A DNA stretch of 61,340 bases, from assembly GCA_005786805.1 (NCBI GenBank), contig SYCV01000236.1, forward strand, positions 1-61,340, given 5' to 3'. The stretch's first letter is position 1, and each line of letters opens with the position of its first letter. This document shows positions 27,657 through 35,497 of this stretch, in pieces. A program made the position numbers and the translations under genes. Source of the DNA: Planctomycetia bacterium (GTDB taxonomy: Bacteria; Planctomycetota; Planctomycetia; Gemmatales; Gemmataceae). The notes below the pieces were generated by a model that saw only the letters and a list, made by a program, of their open reading frames with translations, had not been told where the DNA came from and did not search any database.

Positions 27657-28664
27657 ATGCCAGAACTTCGCAAGGATCCGATTGTCGGGCGATGGGTGAT
27701 CATCGCGACTGAACGGGCCCGCAGGCCAATGCCGGAATCCACGGAACCCATGCTGGCACCAGGTGGCTTCTGCCCTTTTTGCGAGGGCAACGAGGACCAC
27801 ACTCCTAATGAAATCTTTGCCTTCAGGCAACAAGATACACTCGTGGACCAACCGGGTTGGCGTGTCAGGGTGGTTCCCAACAAATTTCCCGCTTTGAAAA
27901 TTGAAGGTAATCTCCAAAAAAAAGGCGATGGAATATATGATCACATGAATGGCATCGGGGCACACGAGGTCGTGCTTGAATGCCCATTTCACGAAAAAAG
28001 TATGGCCCAGCTTCCCGAATCCTACATCAGGGAAATTCTTTGGGTATACCACGAACGACTCAACGACCTTAAAAAAGACCCAAGAATGGTCTATGGAATG
28101 ATATTCAAGAATGTGGGTATTGCCGCGGGAGCCTCCATGGAACATTCCCACAGCCAGATTATTGTCACCCCGATTCTTCCAGTGAATGTCCTTGAGGAAA
28201 TGAACGGGGCCCTGGAATTTTACAATTACAGGGGAAGATGCATTTATTGTGATATCATTTCCCAGGAACTAAAGGCGGACTGCAGAGTAATCATGGATTC
28301 CCCTGGATACTTGGTCATCGCTCCTTATGCCAGCAGATTTCCTTTTGAAACCTGGATCATACCCAAGCACCACGGCAGCAACTACGAAAACACATCAAAA
28401 AGTGAGCTTGAAGAGTTGGCGGTTGTTCTGAAAACAGTTTTATTAAAACTTGAGATCGCATTGGATGGCCCGGCATACAATTACATGATTCATACAGGCG
28501 CGTTGAATTCCCCGCCAACGACTCATTATCACTGGCACATTGAAATAATACCAAGATTAACAAAGGTGGCGGGTTTTGAATGGGGCACTGGTTTTTATAT
28601 CAACCACATACCACCGGAACAGGCTGCATCGGTGCTACGAAACACTGATACTGATGGTATTTAG
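27657..28664 (+). CDS. GalT-like nucleotidylyltransferase / possible ADP-glucose phosphorylase
   Basis: HIT-superfamily enzyme of the GalT family, 335 aa from the ATG at 27657, which has GGAGG 11 nt upstream; an in-frame start at 27627 adds ten residues. Zinc-binding Cys pairs CPFC and CIYC are present, as is the RVVPNKFPA block. The active-site triad reads HSHSQ rather than the HPHGQ of classical galactose-1-phosphate uridylyltransferase. A Ser in this place is what I recall for ADP-glucose phosphorylase-type relatives. The setting beside glgA and GH57 fits recycling of ADP-glucose better than the Leloir pathway. The family is certain, the substrate is not. Confidence 0.85.
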   Translation: MPELRKDPIVGRWVIIATERARRPMPESTEPMLAPGGFCPFCEGNEDHTPNEIFAFRQQDTLVDQPGWRVRVVPNKFPALKIEGNLQKKGDGIYDHMNGIGAHEVVLECPFHEKSMAQLPESYIREILWVYHERLNDLKKDPRMVYGMIFKNVGIAAGASMEHSHSQIIVTPILPVNVLEEMNGALEFYNYRGRCIYCDIISQELKADCRVIMDSPGYLVIAPYASRFPFETWIIPKHHGSNYENTSKSELEELAVVLKTVLLKLEIALDGPAYNYMIHTGALNSPPTTHYHWHIEIIPRLTKVAGFEWGTGFYINHIPPEQAASVLRNTDTDGI

Positions 28665-28665
28665 A

Positions 28666-29277
28666 TCAACGGGCTCCAAAGTAATAAAGACTAAGAAAGA
28701 GGGCCGCATGCCTTAACCAACCAGGCAACCCTGAAGGACCATGGATAAAGAATATCGCAGCCGTGCTTGCAACGGTTATAAGCACCAACATCGCTTGCAT
28801 ATCCTGCCAACGGGACAGTAGGGAATTCGTACCAGCCTTCATGAATGATTTGGCAAAATAGGCAATGATCATACCGGAGATGTAAGCTCCCACCGCGCCA
28901 AAAATCGGAACAACATTTGGATCAAAAAGTCTTCCCTGCTTATAAAGAAAAAAACCTGAAGCTCCAAATGCCAGGAGGATCAAGGCCCTTATCACACCGG
29001 TAGGCAAATAAAGAGGCCTGGTTTCAGGAGGGAGGATACCTTCTTTTTGCAACCTTGGAACAGCTTCGGGGGGAATATTTAAAAATCTGCGCCTTGAAAA
29101 GTAATGAGCCAAGGCGATCAAGAGGGTTTCATTCCACAAGATATCAACTTCACGACCTGCCATCATTTCATTGATCACAACAGCGAGAATCAAAAGCGTA
29201 AGCAGGGCACGCACACTTCCCAATGGAAGGCCCAACGGAGGTCGTATTGGGTTATCTGAATCTGTTATTTGTGACAT
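28666..29277 (-). CDS. Unrecognised membrane protein with repeated motif
   Basis: A 203-aa protein with about five hydrophobic segments (near 22-40, 105-125, 130-155, 165-185 and the C-terminus). The segment LGSVRALLTLLIL in the first helix recurs as TGVIRALILLAF in the second half, which suggests duplication of a short helical unit. The N-terminus is cytoplasmic-looking and proline-rich (PIRPPLGLPLG). I do not recognise the family beyond a planctomycete-type small membrane protein. AAGGAATGAA precedes the ATG. It converges on the GalT-like gene with a 1-bp gap and no terminator. Confidence 0.7.
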   Translation of the reverse strand: MSQITDSDNPIRPPLGLPLGSVRALLTLLILAVVINEMMAGREVDILWNETLLIALAHYFSRRRFLNIPPEAVPRLQKEGILPPETRPLYLPTGVIRALILLAFGASGFFLYKQGRLFDPNVVPIFGAVGAYISGMIIAYFAKSFMKAGTNSLLSRWQDMQAMLVLITVASTAAIFFIHGPSGLPGWLRHAALFLSLYYFGAR

Positions 29278-29961
29278 TTCATTCCTTGAAAAAGCTAATT
29301 CAAAAATCCGATGTAAGTTCCAATAATTTCATCAAAAAACATAAGTGGGAATATGGTTGTTGATTAATCACAGGCAACCACATTTTCAAACTTGGTCATC
29401 GTTAAGTCAATATATTCCCATAGTTTTAATTTTTAATGCATAATCAAATAGCAAAACATCGATCCAAAAGATTTGAAGGATTCAAGGAAGAGACAAGAAG
29501 CAAAGACATAAGCTATTAATCCAAATAATTTTCACCAATTAAAATATTCTTCAAATCTCAGAGACAGAAAAAATCATTTTTAAAATGATACAAGTTCTAA
29601 AAAATGCAATATATACACTACTAAAGTTCATATTTTCCTTGTCATATCCAACTATGTTCATTTCCAAATTTAATGGCTTAATTATTGTCAAGTTGTAAAA
29701 AATGGAACTTTGGGCAATTAAAACAAAGAATGTAAAGTTTAGTTCAGAGCATATTTTTAAAATTTGCCCAAATAGTTGAAATATTTAACAACTACAGTCG
29801 AATAATTAAATGTGGTTATTTTGTGACACAAAACAAGAGAACTTTTTATGCAAAAATTGGTATAGGATTGGAACTAATTCCTTGTTATTCATCTATGATG
29901 TCTAGTAGGGTTAGTTGGAACAAACAAACTTTTAAAAAATTATACAGCTAGGAGTTCAAAA
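29278..29961. other. Long AT-rich non-coding stretch
   Basis: This 684-bp region is markedly more AT-rich than its surroundings and contains no open frame I would call. It includes a short perfect hairpin at 29573-29589 (ATCATTTT T AAAATGAT) and many A/T tracts. It lies upstream of an orphan 81-aa gene. It could hold a promoter, a replication or partition site, or an RNA, but nothing decides between these. Confidence 0.5.
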
Positions 29962-30207
29962 ATGACCGAAGTTGAAATCCCAAAAATAAAAATCCAACCT
30001 GAATCCAGCTTACTTGCAAAGTTATTTGCCCGAATTGGTGAACCAGTGGATCCTTTGAAAATATCCGCAGTCAATGTTTACACCAACAAATGGCGAATCA
30101 ATGTGTGGAAAAGTTCCAATAATCCTTTTCTGCCCAATGCGGGTTTTATCGAATCAAGTTACTTCGTCGAAGTCGGTCCTGATGACGAGATTAAAAGTAT
30201 TCGATAA
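29962..30207 (+). CDS. Small orphan protein, function unknown
   Basis: An 81-aa acidic/basic mixed protein without signal peptide or membrane segment. AGGAG stands 8 nt upstream of the ATG, which supports translation. The C-terminal half (VNVYTNKWRINVWKSS, GFIESSYFVEVG) reads like a small beta-rich domain. I cannot name the family. It is isolated: a long AT-rich gap lies upstream and the NicO gene converges downstream. Confidence 0.65.
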   Translation: MTEVEIPKIKIQPESSLLAKLFARIGEPVDPLKISAVNVYTNKWRINVWKSSNNPFLPNAGFIESSYFVEVGPDDEIKSIR

Positions 30208-30248
30208 ATAATCTCAAACATTTTCAGCATTAACCAATGTTTTGGTTG

Positions 30249-31676
30249 CTAATGAGGTGTCCCTGTTTTTAAGCTTTGGGAACAAAGCCATATTCCAATT
30301 AGTATCACGAAAACCGCACTGACCAAGGGAAGAAACCTTGAGATATATTCAAGCCACTTCCCTGTTGTGCCAGATTTAGTCAACACATCCCTTGTTTTAA
30401 CCACTATAAATCCAACCACCACCAATACTCCCGCCAAACCAGCGCTAAAGGCCAGGAGCAAAGGCAAAGCTATGGCTATCAAACCGGAGCTTAATGCAAA
30501 AAGAAGCATTGCAACTGCGTCCCAGCAAGGAACAATACCCCCAACAATTCCCAGTACCACGATTCCTTTCCAGCCTGCATCGGGAGTTTTAAAAGACACC
30601 GTTCCATCCGAATGATGCTGATGGGAAGCCCCAGGACCATGAAAATGATCCGCTTGCCCTAGGATGCGCCTTAAAAATAGCCATGCACCAAGAGCAACTA
30701 TCGTGATTCCACCGACAAAACCCAATATCGTCTGGACATCCGCGGGAGCCGCCTTCGGAAAAAAAACCGGCAGCAATATTGCGACTAATATAACAGCACC
30801 CGTATGGGAAACGGTCGTAACCACACCCAGGAGAACCGCATGGGCAAGTGTTCCCTTTTCACCAACAAGATAAGCGGCGGCAAGGGTTTTTCCATGGCCG
30901 GGTGTAAGGGCATGAGCCGCACCAAAAAGCGAGGCGAATAAAAAAAGCAACCAATAATTTCGCTTCCCATCCAATAAAAGATCAAGGAGGGAATCCTCAT
31001 GGTTTTTCTGAATATTTGAATCGGTGTTTGGCAAAATAGGAGATTGCGCTGGGGAATCATTTCCCTCAAACTTGAAACTAAAACTCGCGTGCCTTAATGA
31101 CTCCGCTTCTTTGGGTCCGCGGTCAAGGGGATGTTTTGCAACTAACTCAGGGTCAGGCAGATGAAGATCAGTTAAAATCGCGACATCCGTTGGAGCGGTG
31201 AGAATTTCCAACTTTGAAAAATCATCCTCCGCGTAATTACCCTCACGAAATTTAAAAGCGTGTGAAACAGCAGATGCAGATTCAAAAGGGGCCTCGAATC
31301 GAAAAAAACATTGCAGATGATTATTGAATTTCAGTGATCTTTGAGTGCAGGAAAATGAAAGCATTTTGCCATCGACACTGGCGATTAAATTTAACCCCAA
31401 AACATCCGCCATGTAACTCGCAAAGGTATCGTGTAGTTGTTCACGAGTGCGGATTTTCTGCCGAACTTCCTCAGGCAGCGAACCTATATCCCGTGCGGCC
31501 CTTAACTCATCAACTTCCAAAAGATAATCCAATTGGACGGAATTGTTTAAGATTCGAATTATAATTGTACGGTCATGATTTTCCGAAAGCAGGGGATGTG
31601 CGCAAAGGCATCTGGCTTGGGCTAACAAACCAAAAAAAACAAAAAGATATAGCAGACTATTTCTTCGGCTTGGCAT
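30249..31676 (-). CDS. NicO/RcnA-type metal transporter with exported N-terminal domain
   Basis: A 475-aa membrane protein. A signal-like segment (LLYLFVFFGLLAQARCLCA) leads into a periplasmic beta-rich domain of about 200 residues (HPLLSENHDRTIIIRIL, ASVDGKMLSFSC). The C-terminal half is a NicO-family permease with the conserved HALTPGHGKTLAAAYLVG motif, about six membrane helices, and a His-rich loop DHFHGPGASHQHH between them that would bind metal. The family moves nickel or cobalt, commonly for efflux. Its ATG overlaps the end of the upstream gene by 20 bp, so translation is probably coupled. Confidence 0.82.
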   Translation of the reverse strand: MPSRRNSLLYLFVFFGLLAQARCLCAHPLLSENHDRTIIIRILNNSVQLDYLLEVDELRAARDIGSLPEEVRQKIRTREQLHDTFASYMADVLGLNLIASVDGKMLSFSCTQRSLKFNNHLQCFFRFEAPFESASAVSHAFKFREGNYAEDDFSKLEILTAPTDVAILTDLHLPDPELVAKHPLDRGPKEAESLRHASFSFKFEGNDSPAQSPILPNTDSNIQKNHEDSLLDLLLDGKRNYWLLFLFASLFGAAHALTPGHGKTLAAAYLVGEKGTLAHAVLLGVVTTVSHTGAVILVAILLPVFFPKAAPADVQTILGFVGGITIVALGAWLFLRRILGQADHFHGPGASHQHHSDGTVSFKTPDAGWKGIVVLGIVGGIVPCWDAVAMLLFALSSGLIAIALPLLLAFSAGLAGVLVVVGFIVVKTRDVLTKSGTTGKWLEYISRFLPLVSAVFVILIGIWLCSQSLKTGTPH

Positions 31677-32784
31677 GACTAAGAGCCATCAGTGCGAAAC
31701 CTGTGACCAGATTGGGATCACCCTCCATCCAACGATCCTGCGGATTGGACCAGGAACCATCAGGGGATTGTTTTTTAGCAAGGGTAACAGCCAATTCATC
31801 TTTCCATTTGTGGGAAACACCCTTGGAATCTTTAACCTCGGTGACTTCCAGGGCATCCAGGGCCTTTGCCATGGTGTTGTAGTAATAAAAAATTCCCCAT
31901 GCGGCACGCTGGGGAGGCATACCGGGGTTGGATTCGAGGCTGTAATTATTGCTGACCCATTCATAAGCTTTTTTTACCCTGGGATCATCTTTGGAAACTC
32001 CGCAATAAATCATGCTTTTAATTCCGGCATAAGTCATGCTTGCATAACCGGGCATGGATCCATCCTTTGCAGGGCCATCGGCATTTCGAACACCACCACC
32101 TTCAGCAGCAGAATAAATAAAACTACCATCATTTATTTTTCCAGCCCAGGGTTGATCATTGTTTTCACTTTTTAGATTTTGACATCTACTTACAAAAACA
32201 ATGGCTTTCTTGAATGCGGGATCATCCTTTGGAACCCCGGCAGCAACCAAGGCATCGAGATAAAAAGCTGTGTTCGAAAGATCCGGGCGTGACTTACTGT
32301 CGTATCCCGCACCCCCATAATAATCATCCTTGGGGTTTTTTCCCTCGGTTTCATCCCACTGCAATTGCTTGAGAAATTTTGCGGCATTACCCACCACGGC
32401 CTTGTAGGAATCCTTGTTGGCGGAACTTAGCGCCATCACATTCACTGATGTGACATAATTTTGCAACTGAACACGCGGATCAATTCCGGCAATATGCCCA
32501 GACTTGGTATTGATCAGGCTTTCAATGTATTTAAGCCCCTTGGCAATCATTGGGTCATCGACGGAAATTTTCCCTGTTTTGATCAGGCCAGTGATAATAA
32601 TCCCGGTGATTCCGGGGCTGGACTTTGAACTCCAGGAACCATCTTCCGCCTGGTTTTTTCGGAGATAGTTGATCGCCTTTTCAACAGAGGAATTCCAAGC
32701 ATCATTTGGGTCAGTTTGAGCTCCTGAAAAGCCCACGAAAACAATGGCCATTATTAAAATTGAGGAAAAATATCTGGCTTTCAT
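31657..32784 (-). CDS. Exported prenyltransferase/squalene-cyclase-repeat protein
   Basis: A 375-aa protein counted from the ATG at 32784, where a signal peptide starts (MKARYFSSILIMAIVFVGFSGAQ) and AAGGGA lies upstream; the longer frame to 32940 overlaps the groES gene end and is not used. The body consists of alpha-alpha toroid repeats as in prenyltransferases and squalene cyclases (AINYLRKNQAEDGSW, AVTLAKKQSPDGSWSNP). The DxDD cyclase motif is not visible, so a binding or structural role is more likely than terpene cyclisation. It precedes the NicO transporter with a 20-bp overlap. Exported toroid proteins are common in planctomycetes. Confidence 0.75.
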   Translation of the reverse strand: MKARYFSSILIMAIVFVGFSGAQTDPNDAWNSSVEKAINYLRKNQAEDGSWSSKSSPGITGIIITGLIKTGKISVDDPMIAKGLKYIESLINTKSGHIAGIDPRVQLQNYVTSVNVMALSSANKDSYKAVVGNAAKFLKQLQWDETEGKNPKDDYYGGAGYDSKSRPDLSNTAFYLDALVAAGVPKDDPAFKKAIVFVSRCQNLKSENNDQPWAGKINDGSFIYSAAEGGGVRNADGPAKDGSMPGYASMTYAGIKSMIYCGVSKDDPRVKKAYEWVSNNYSLESNPGMPPQRAAWGIFYYYNTMAKALDALEVTEVKDSKGVSHKWKDELAVTLAKKQSPDGSWSNPQDRWMEGDPNLVTGFALMALSHAKPKK

Positions 32785-32865
32785 GGCAATCCCTTCAATG
32801 ATAATCACGCTTGGAATTTCCCACATGTTTATTGTAGACAACAATCGAAAAAATGAAATAAAAAA

Positions 32866-32893
32866 GGCGCAAACCGTTTTAACAGTTTGCGCC
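32866..32893 (-). terminator. Rho-independent terminator of groES
   Basis: Read leftward, GGCGCAAAC pairs with GTTTGCGCC (9-bp GC-rich stem, 10-nt loop) and is followed by TTTTTT at 32865-32860. It is 22 bp after the groES stop. Confidence 0.9.
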
Positions 32894-32914
32894 CTTGAAA
32901 TCCTGATAATGCGA

Positions 32915-33202
32915 TCAACCAACAATCGCAAGAATATCATCCTCTGTCATGATGAGGTATTCATTCCCATCAACGGTAATTTCATTTCCAGCATAGGAAG
33001 AGAATAGAACACGGTCACCCTCCTTGATTTGAAAGGGAGCGCGCTTGCCATTGTCCAAAACAGAACCTTCACCCACGGAAAGAACTTTGCCCTGCCTGGG
33101 TTTTTCCCTGGCGCTATCCGGAAGAAGAATTCCACCGGCAGATTTATCATCTGCTTCAAGTCTTTTGACAACAATTTTATCATTCAGGGGTTTCAAAGCC
33201 AT
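32915..33202 (-). CDS. groES: Co-chaperonin GroES
   Basis: The 10-kDa GroES ring subunit capping GroEL, 95 aa from the ATG at 33202, which has GAGGAG 10 nt upstream and gives the family start MALKPLNDKIVVKRL. The mobile loop SAGGILLPD and the YAGNEITVDGNEYLIM core are present. No groEL adjoins it: the neighbours are a response regulator and a prenyltransferase-like gene, and a terminator follows directly, so this is a stand-alone groES. Planctomycetes often have several groES/groEL loci. Confidence 0.95.
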   Translation of the reverse strand: MALKPLNDKIVVKRLEADDKSAGGILLPDSAREKPRQGKVLSVGEGSVLDNGKRAPFQIKEGDRVLFSSYAGNEITVDGNEYLIMTEDDILAIVG

Positions 33203-33256
33203 TGCAACATAACTCCTCAAATGCCAATTATCTAGTAAGGTGACTTAAATGAAGGC

Positions 33257-33664
33257 TTAATCACCACTTTTTAAACGCCCGTAGAAACGGGTCAGGGCCT
33301 TCATTACCGTGTAAAGCACCATGCCACGGTTCACAGGTTTTGGTATCACACTGTAGACCGATGCCTGATGAGCCTGCCTCATGACGGTTTCTGTAGGGTC
33401 ACCGGTAACAAGGATCGCTGGTAACATTGTATGAACCTGGCGAACAAGATGCAGTGTTTCCAAACCGGTTAGATTTGGCATATGCATGTCAAGAAGCACC
33501 AGATGAACTTGTTTTTCCTGAATGAGATCAACGGCTTCAACGCCCGATGACGCTAAAAGTGTACGATAACCCTCCTGCTCGACAATTTCCCTCAAGGCCT
33601 CACGGGCCGGAGTATCATCATCTGCTATCAGGATCGAATAATTTTGGTTCGTGGCAACAGCCAT
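33257..33664 (-). CDS. Single-domain response regulator
   Basis: A 135-aa receiver-only protein of the CheY/Spo0F type. Acidic pocket residues are in IADDDTP (14-18), the phospho-acceptor is Asp59 in LLDMHMP, the Thr switch is in ILVTGD, and the conserved Lys is in PKPVN. No output domain follows. It is not next to a kinase; the CheA cluster in this window is 26 kb away. A phosphorelay intermediate or a signal modulator is likely. Confidence 0.92.
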   Translation of the reverse strand: MAVATNQNYSILIADDDTPAREALREIVEQEGYRTLLASSGVEAVDLIQEKQVHLVLLDMHMPNLTGLETLHLVRQVHTMLPAILVTGDPTETVMRQAHQASVYSVIPKPVNRGMVLYTVMKALTRFYGRLKSGD

Positions 33665-33975
33665 GCCACTGACCCCATTGGAAAAAAAGTTGGTAAGACC
33701 CCCACCCTATTCACAAGGATGGCAAGCTGGAAATCCGCATTTCCAGCAGTCAATATGAGCAAATTATGTACCGCATATGGCAGTAGCATAATAAATAAAT
33801 CATAACTCGTTATATTGTAAATGGATAGCCCAATTTACATGTAAAATTAGGTGCTCGCCATAAGTCTGCCAACAATGAAGATTTATGTCATATTGGCAGT
33901 AATGATACTTAACTAAAAGGCAATAAAAAAGGCGCTTAAAAAAAGCGCCTTTTTCAACAAATTCATTAAAAACAA
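33665..33975. other. Intergenic region with palindromic half-sites
   Basis: This 311-bp gap lies upstream of the response regulator and downstream of the DUF1571 gene. It contains TTTACATGTAAA (33834-33845, perfect palindrome) and TGTAAAT/ATTTACA (33816-33822 and 33833-33839), three overlapping TGTAAA half-sites that could be an operator. The terminator at 33926-33954 is listed separately. Confidence 0.4.
33926..33954. terminator. Rho-independent terminator, downstream of DUF1571 gene
   Basis: AAAAAGGCGCTT and AAGCGCCTTTTT form a 12-bp stem with a 5-nt A loop. A-runs and T-runs flank the GC core on both sides, so it works in either direction; for the leftward DUF1571 gene it lies 21 bp after the stop. 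Confidence 0.9.
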
Positions 33976-35142
33976 CTATGATTTATTACCACTTGCCAAC
34001 TTTGGTTTAGTCCACAAATAATCAGGATTAAAATCATTTTCATCCAATCGCGTCGGGAATTGGAATCGATCATACTTGTAATATTCAACTTCATGGTTTG
34101 TTTCATCGAAGGTGATAATCAGCATGGGAAGTGAGGATTGAGGATCAAAACAGACAATCCTTCGCCCACCTTTTGGTAATTCATTCTCAACACCTGCGGG
34201 AATAAAGTGTTCCAGCGACTCAACGGGAAATCCAAACTCCGGTCTCTTGTTGGCGGCGGTGTATTTGACCGATCCATAACGCATATCACCCTTGGACTGA
34301 CCGATGATCGCACGACCAAGGCCTTCCACCAGGGGAACAAAACCTGCATCCTTGATGTTGTGCCTGCTTGCGCTTCTTACCAATATGCTGTCTGGGGCAA
34401 AAGCCATCCGTTTACCTGCTGGCATGAACGGTACATCACCAGCCGCAAGCAATGTATGAATTTTGTTCTCATACATTCCCTCAACATAAACAACCTCCCT
34501 GCCAACCCCTTCGCTATCAAGCCATTTAAAATAAATGCTCAAGGGTGCTTTTCGATATTTGAGAAGCAAAGTTTCCTGTGGCTTGTTCTTTCCATTGATG
34601 ACTTCCTTGCGCACCAATCGAACAATGTAAGAATCCAAAGTTGCAAGCCTCGCCATGGTCTTATGATAAAGATTACGGGCTGGATCATTGGAAACTTCGA
34701 TTGGCTTTGGGGTTGTGTTATTGTTTGGGGTTACACCCAGCACGCCAAATGGAGAGACATTATTATTGGCCAAATTCCCGGGTACAGCGGTTGTTTGGTT
34801 TGCAATATCCGCGGGAGATTTTTCAGGAATGTTGTTGGAATTATTCAGCGCTGCATTGGTGCGGACCAAATCATTGGAATTTTGATTATTTTTAGGTATG
34901 GGCGGAAGAGGCACAAGAGACACTTCTGCAGGCCTTGGGGTGCTAGGGTTTGTATTGGATGCTGCGGGAATTCGTAGTTCAGGACCAGGTTCGGCGCTCA
35001 CCGCCCTGGTTCGCATCGCAGGCCGCTGCATGGCAACATTGTTTCCAACATTATTTCGTTGCGCCATCATTTGGCCACAACCACTAACAAATAAAACACC
35101 CAGCATTGCAGAAGCGATGTGCCATTTGTTTCCAACTACCAT
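33976..35142 (-). CDS. DUF1571 lipoprotein
   Basis: A 388-aa predicted lipoprotein: lipobox LFVSGC with Cys22. A low-complexity Asn/Pro-rich linker spans about residues 25-155 (NNNTTPKPIEVSNDP and similar). The C-terminal 220 residues match DUF1571, a planctomycete-enriched domain (LATLDSYIVRLVRKE, YRKAPLSIYFKWLD, VYVEGMYENKIHTLLAAG). The function is unknown; LolA-like folds have been suggested for related secreted families. GAAGGGA precedes the ATG and a strong terminator follows, so it is probably monocistronic. Confidence 0.85.
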   Translation of the reverse strand: MVVGNKWHIASAMLGVLFVSGCGQMMAQRNNVGNNVAMQRPAMRTRAVSAEPGPELRIPAASNTNPSTPRPAEVSLVPLPPIPKNNQNSNDLVRTNAALNNSNNIPEKSPADIANQTTAVPGNLANNNVSPFGVLGVTPNNNTTPKPIEVSNDPARNLYHKTMARLATLDSYIVRLVRKEVINGKNKPQETLLLKYRKAPLSIYFKWLDSEGVGREVVYVEGMYENKIHTLLAAGDVPFMPAGKRMAFAPDSILVRSASRHNIKDAGFVPLVEGLGRAIIGQSKGDMRYGSVKYTAANKRPEFGFPVESLEHFIPAGVENELPKGGRRIVCFDPQSSLPMLIITFDETNHEVEYYKYDRFQFPTRLDENDFNPDYLWTKPKLASGNKS

Positions 35143-35497
35143 ACAGATTCCCTTCCGTTCACTTGCTCAAATCTTTACTAATTCAAGGAGCATCCTGCGC
35201 CTCAATGGGGCGGGACCATACAGTAATATATTTACAAAATACAGAGGAACATTTTCAACTTTATCAAAGTATAAGAAATATAGGCAAAATAGGGGGCTGT
35301 TTTTTGAGATATTTTAAAAAAACTTTTAACTTTATTCAAAATAAGTTAAAGATCCCTTCTAAATGCTACTCAAGTATATCAACTTTAAAGCTGGTAATAA
35401 ATCGCCAATAGCACATTTATTCACAAATCAATTTAAAACGATTAAGAATTGATAATCTCATCCAAGGGAAGAATGAAAGGATTTCATGACCTTGAAT
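35143..35497. other. AT-rich intergenic region
   Basis: A 355-bp gap between the start of the DUF1571 gene and the stop of the ALDH gene. It is very AT-rich around 35220-35460. I see no gene, terminator or clear repeat in it. Confidence 0.4.

Noticed and set aside
32915-33220. GroES start at 33220
   Set aside because: The family start MALKPLND and GAGGAG fit the ATG at 33202; the extra residues MRSYVA are translated ribosome-binding sequence.
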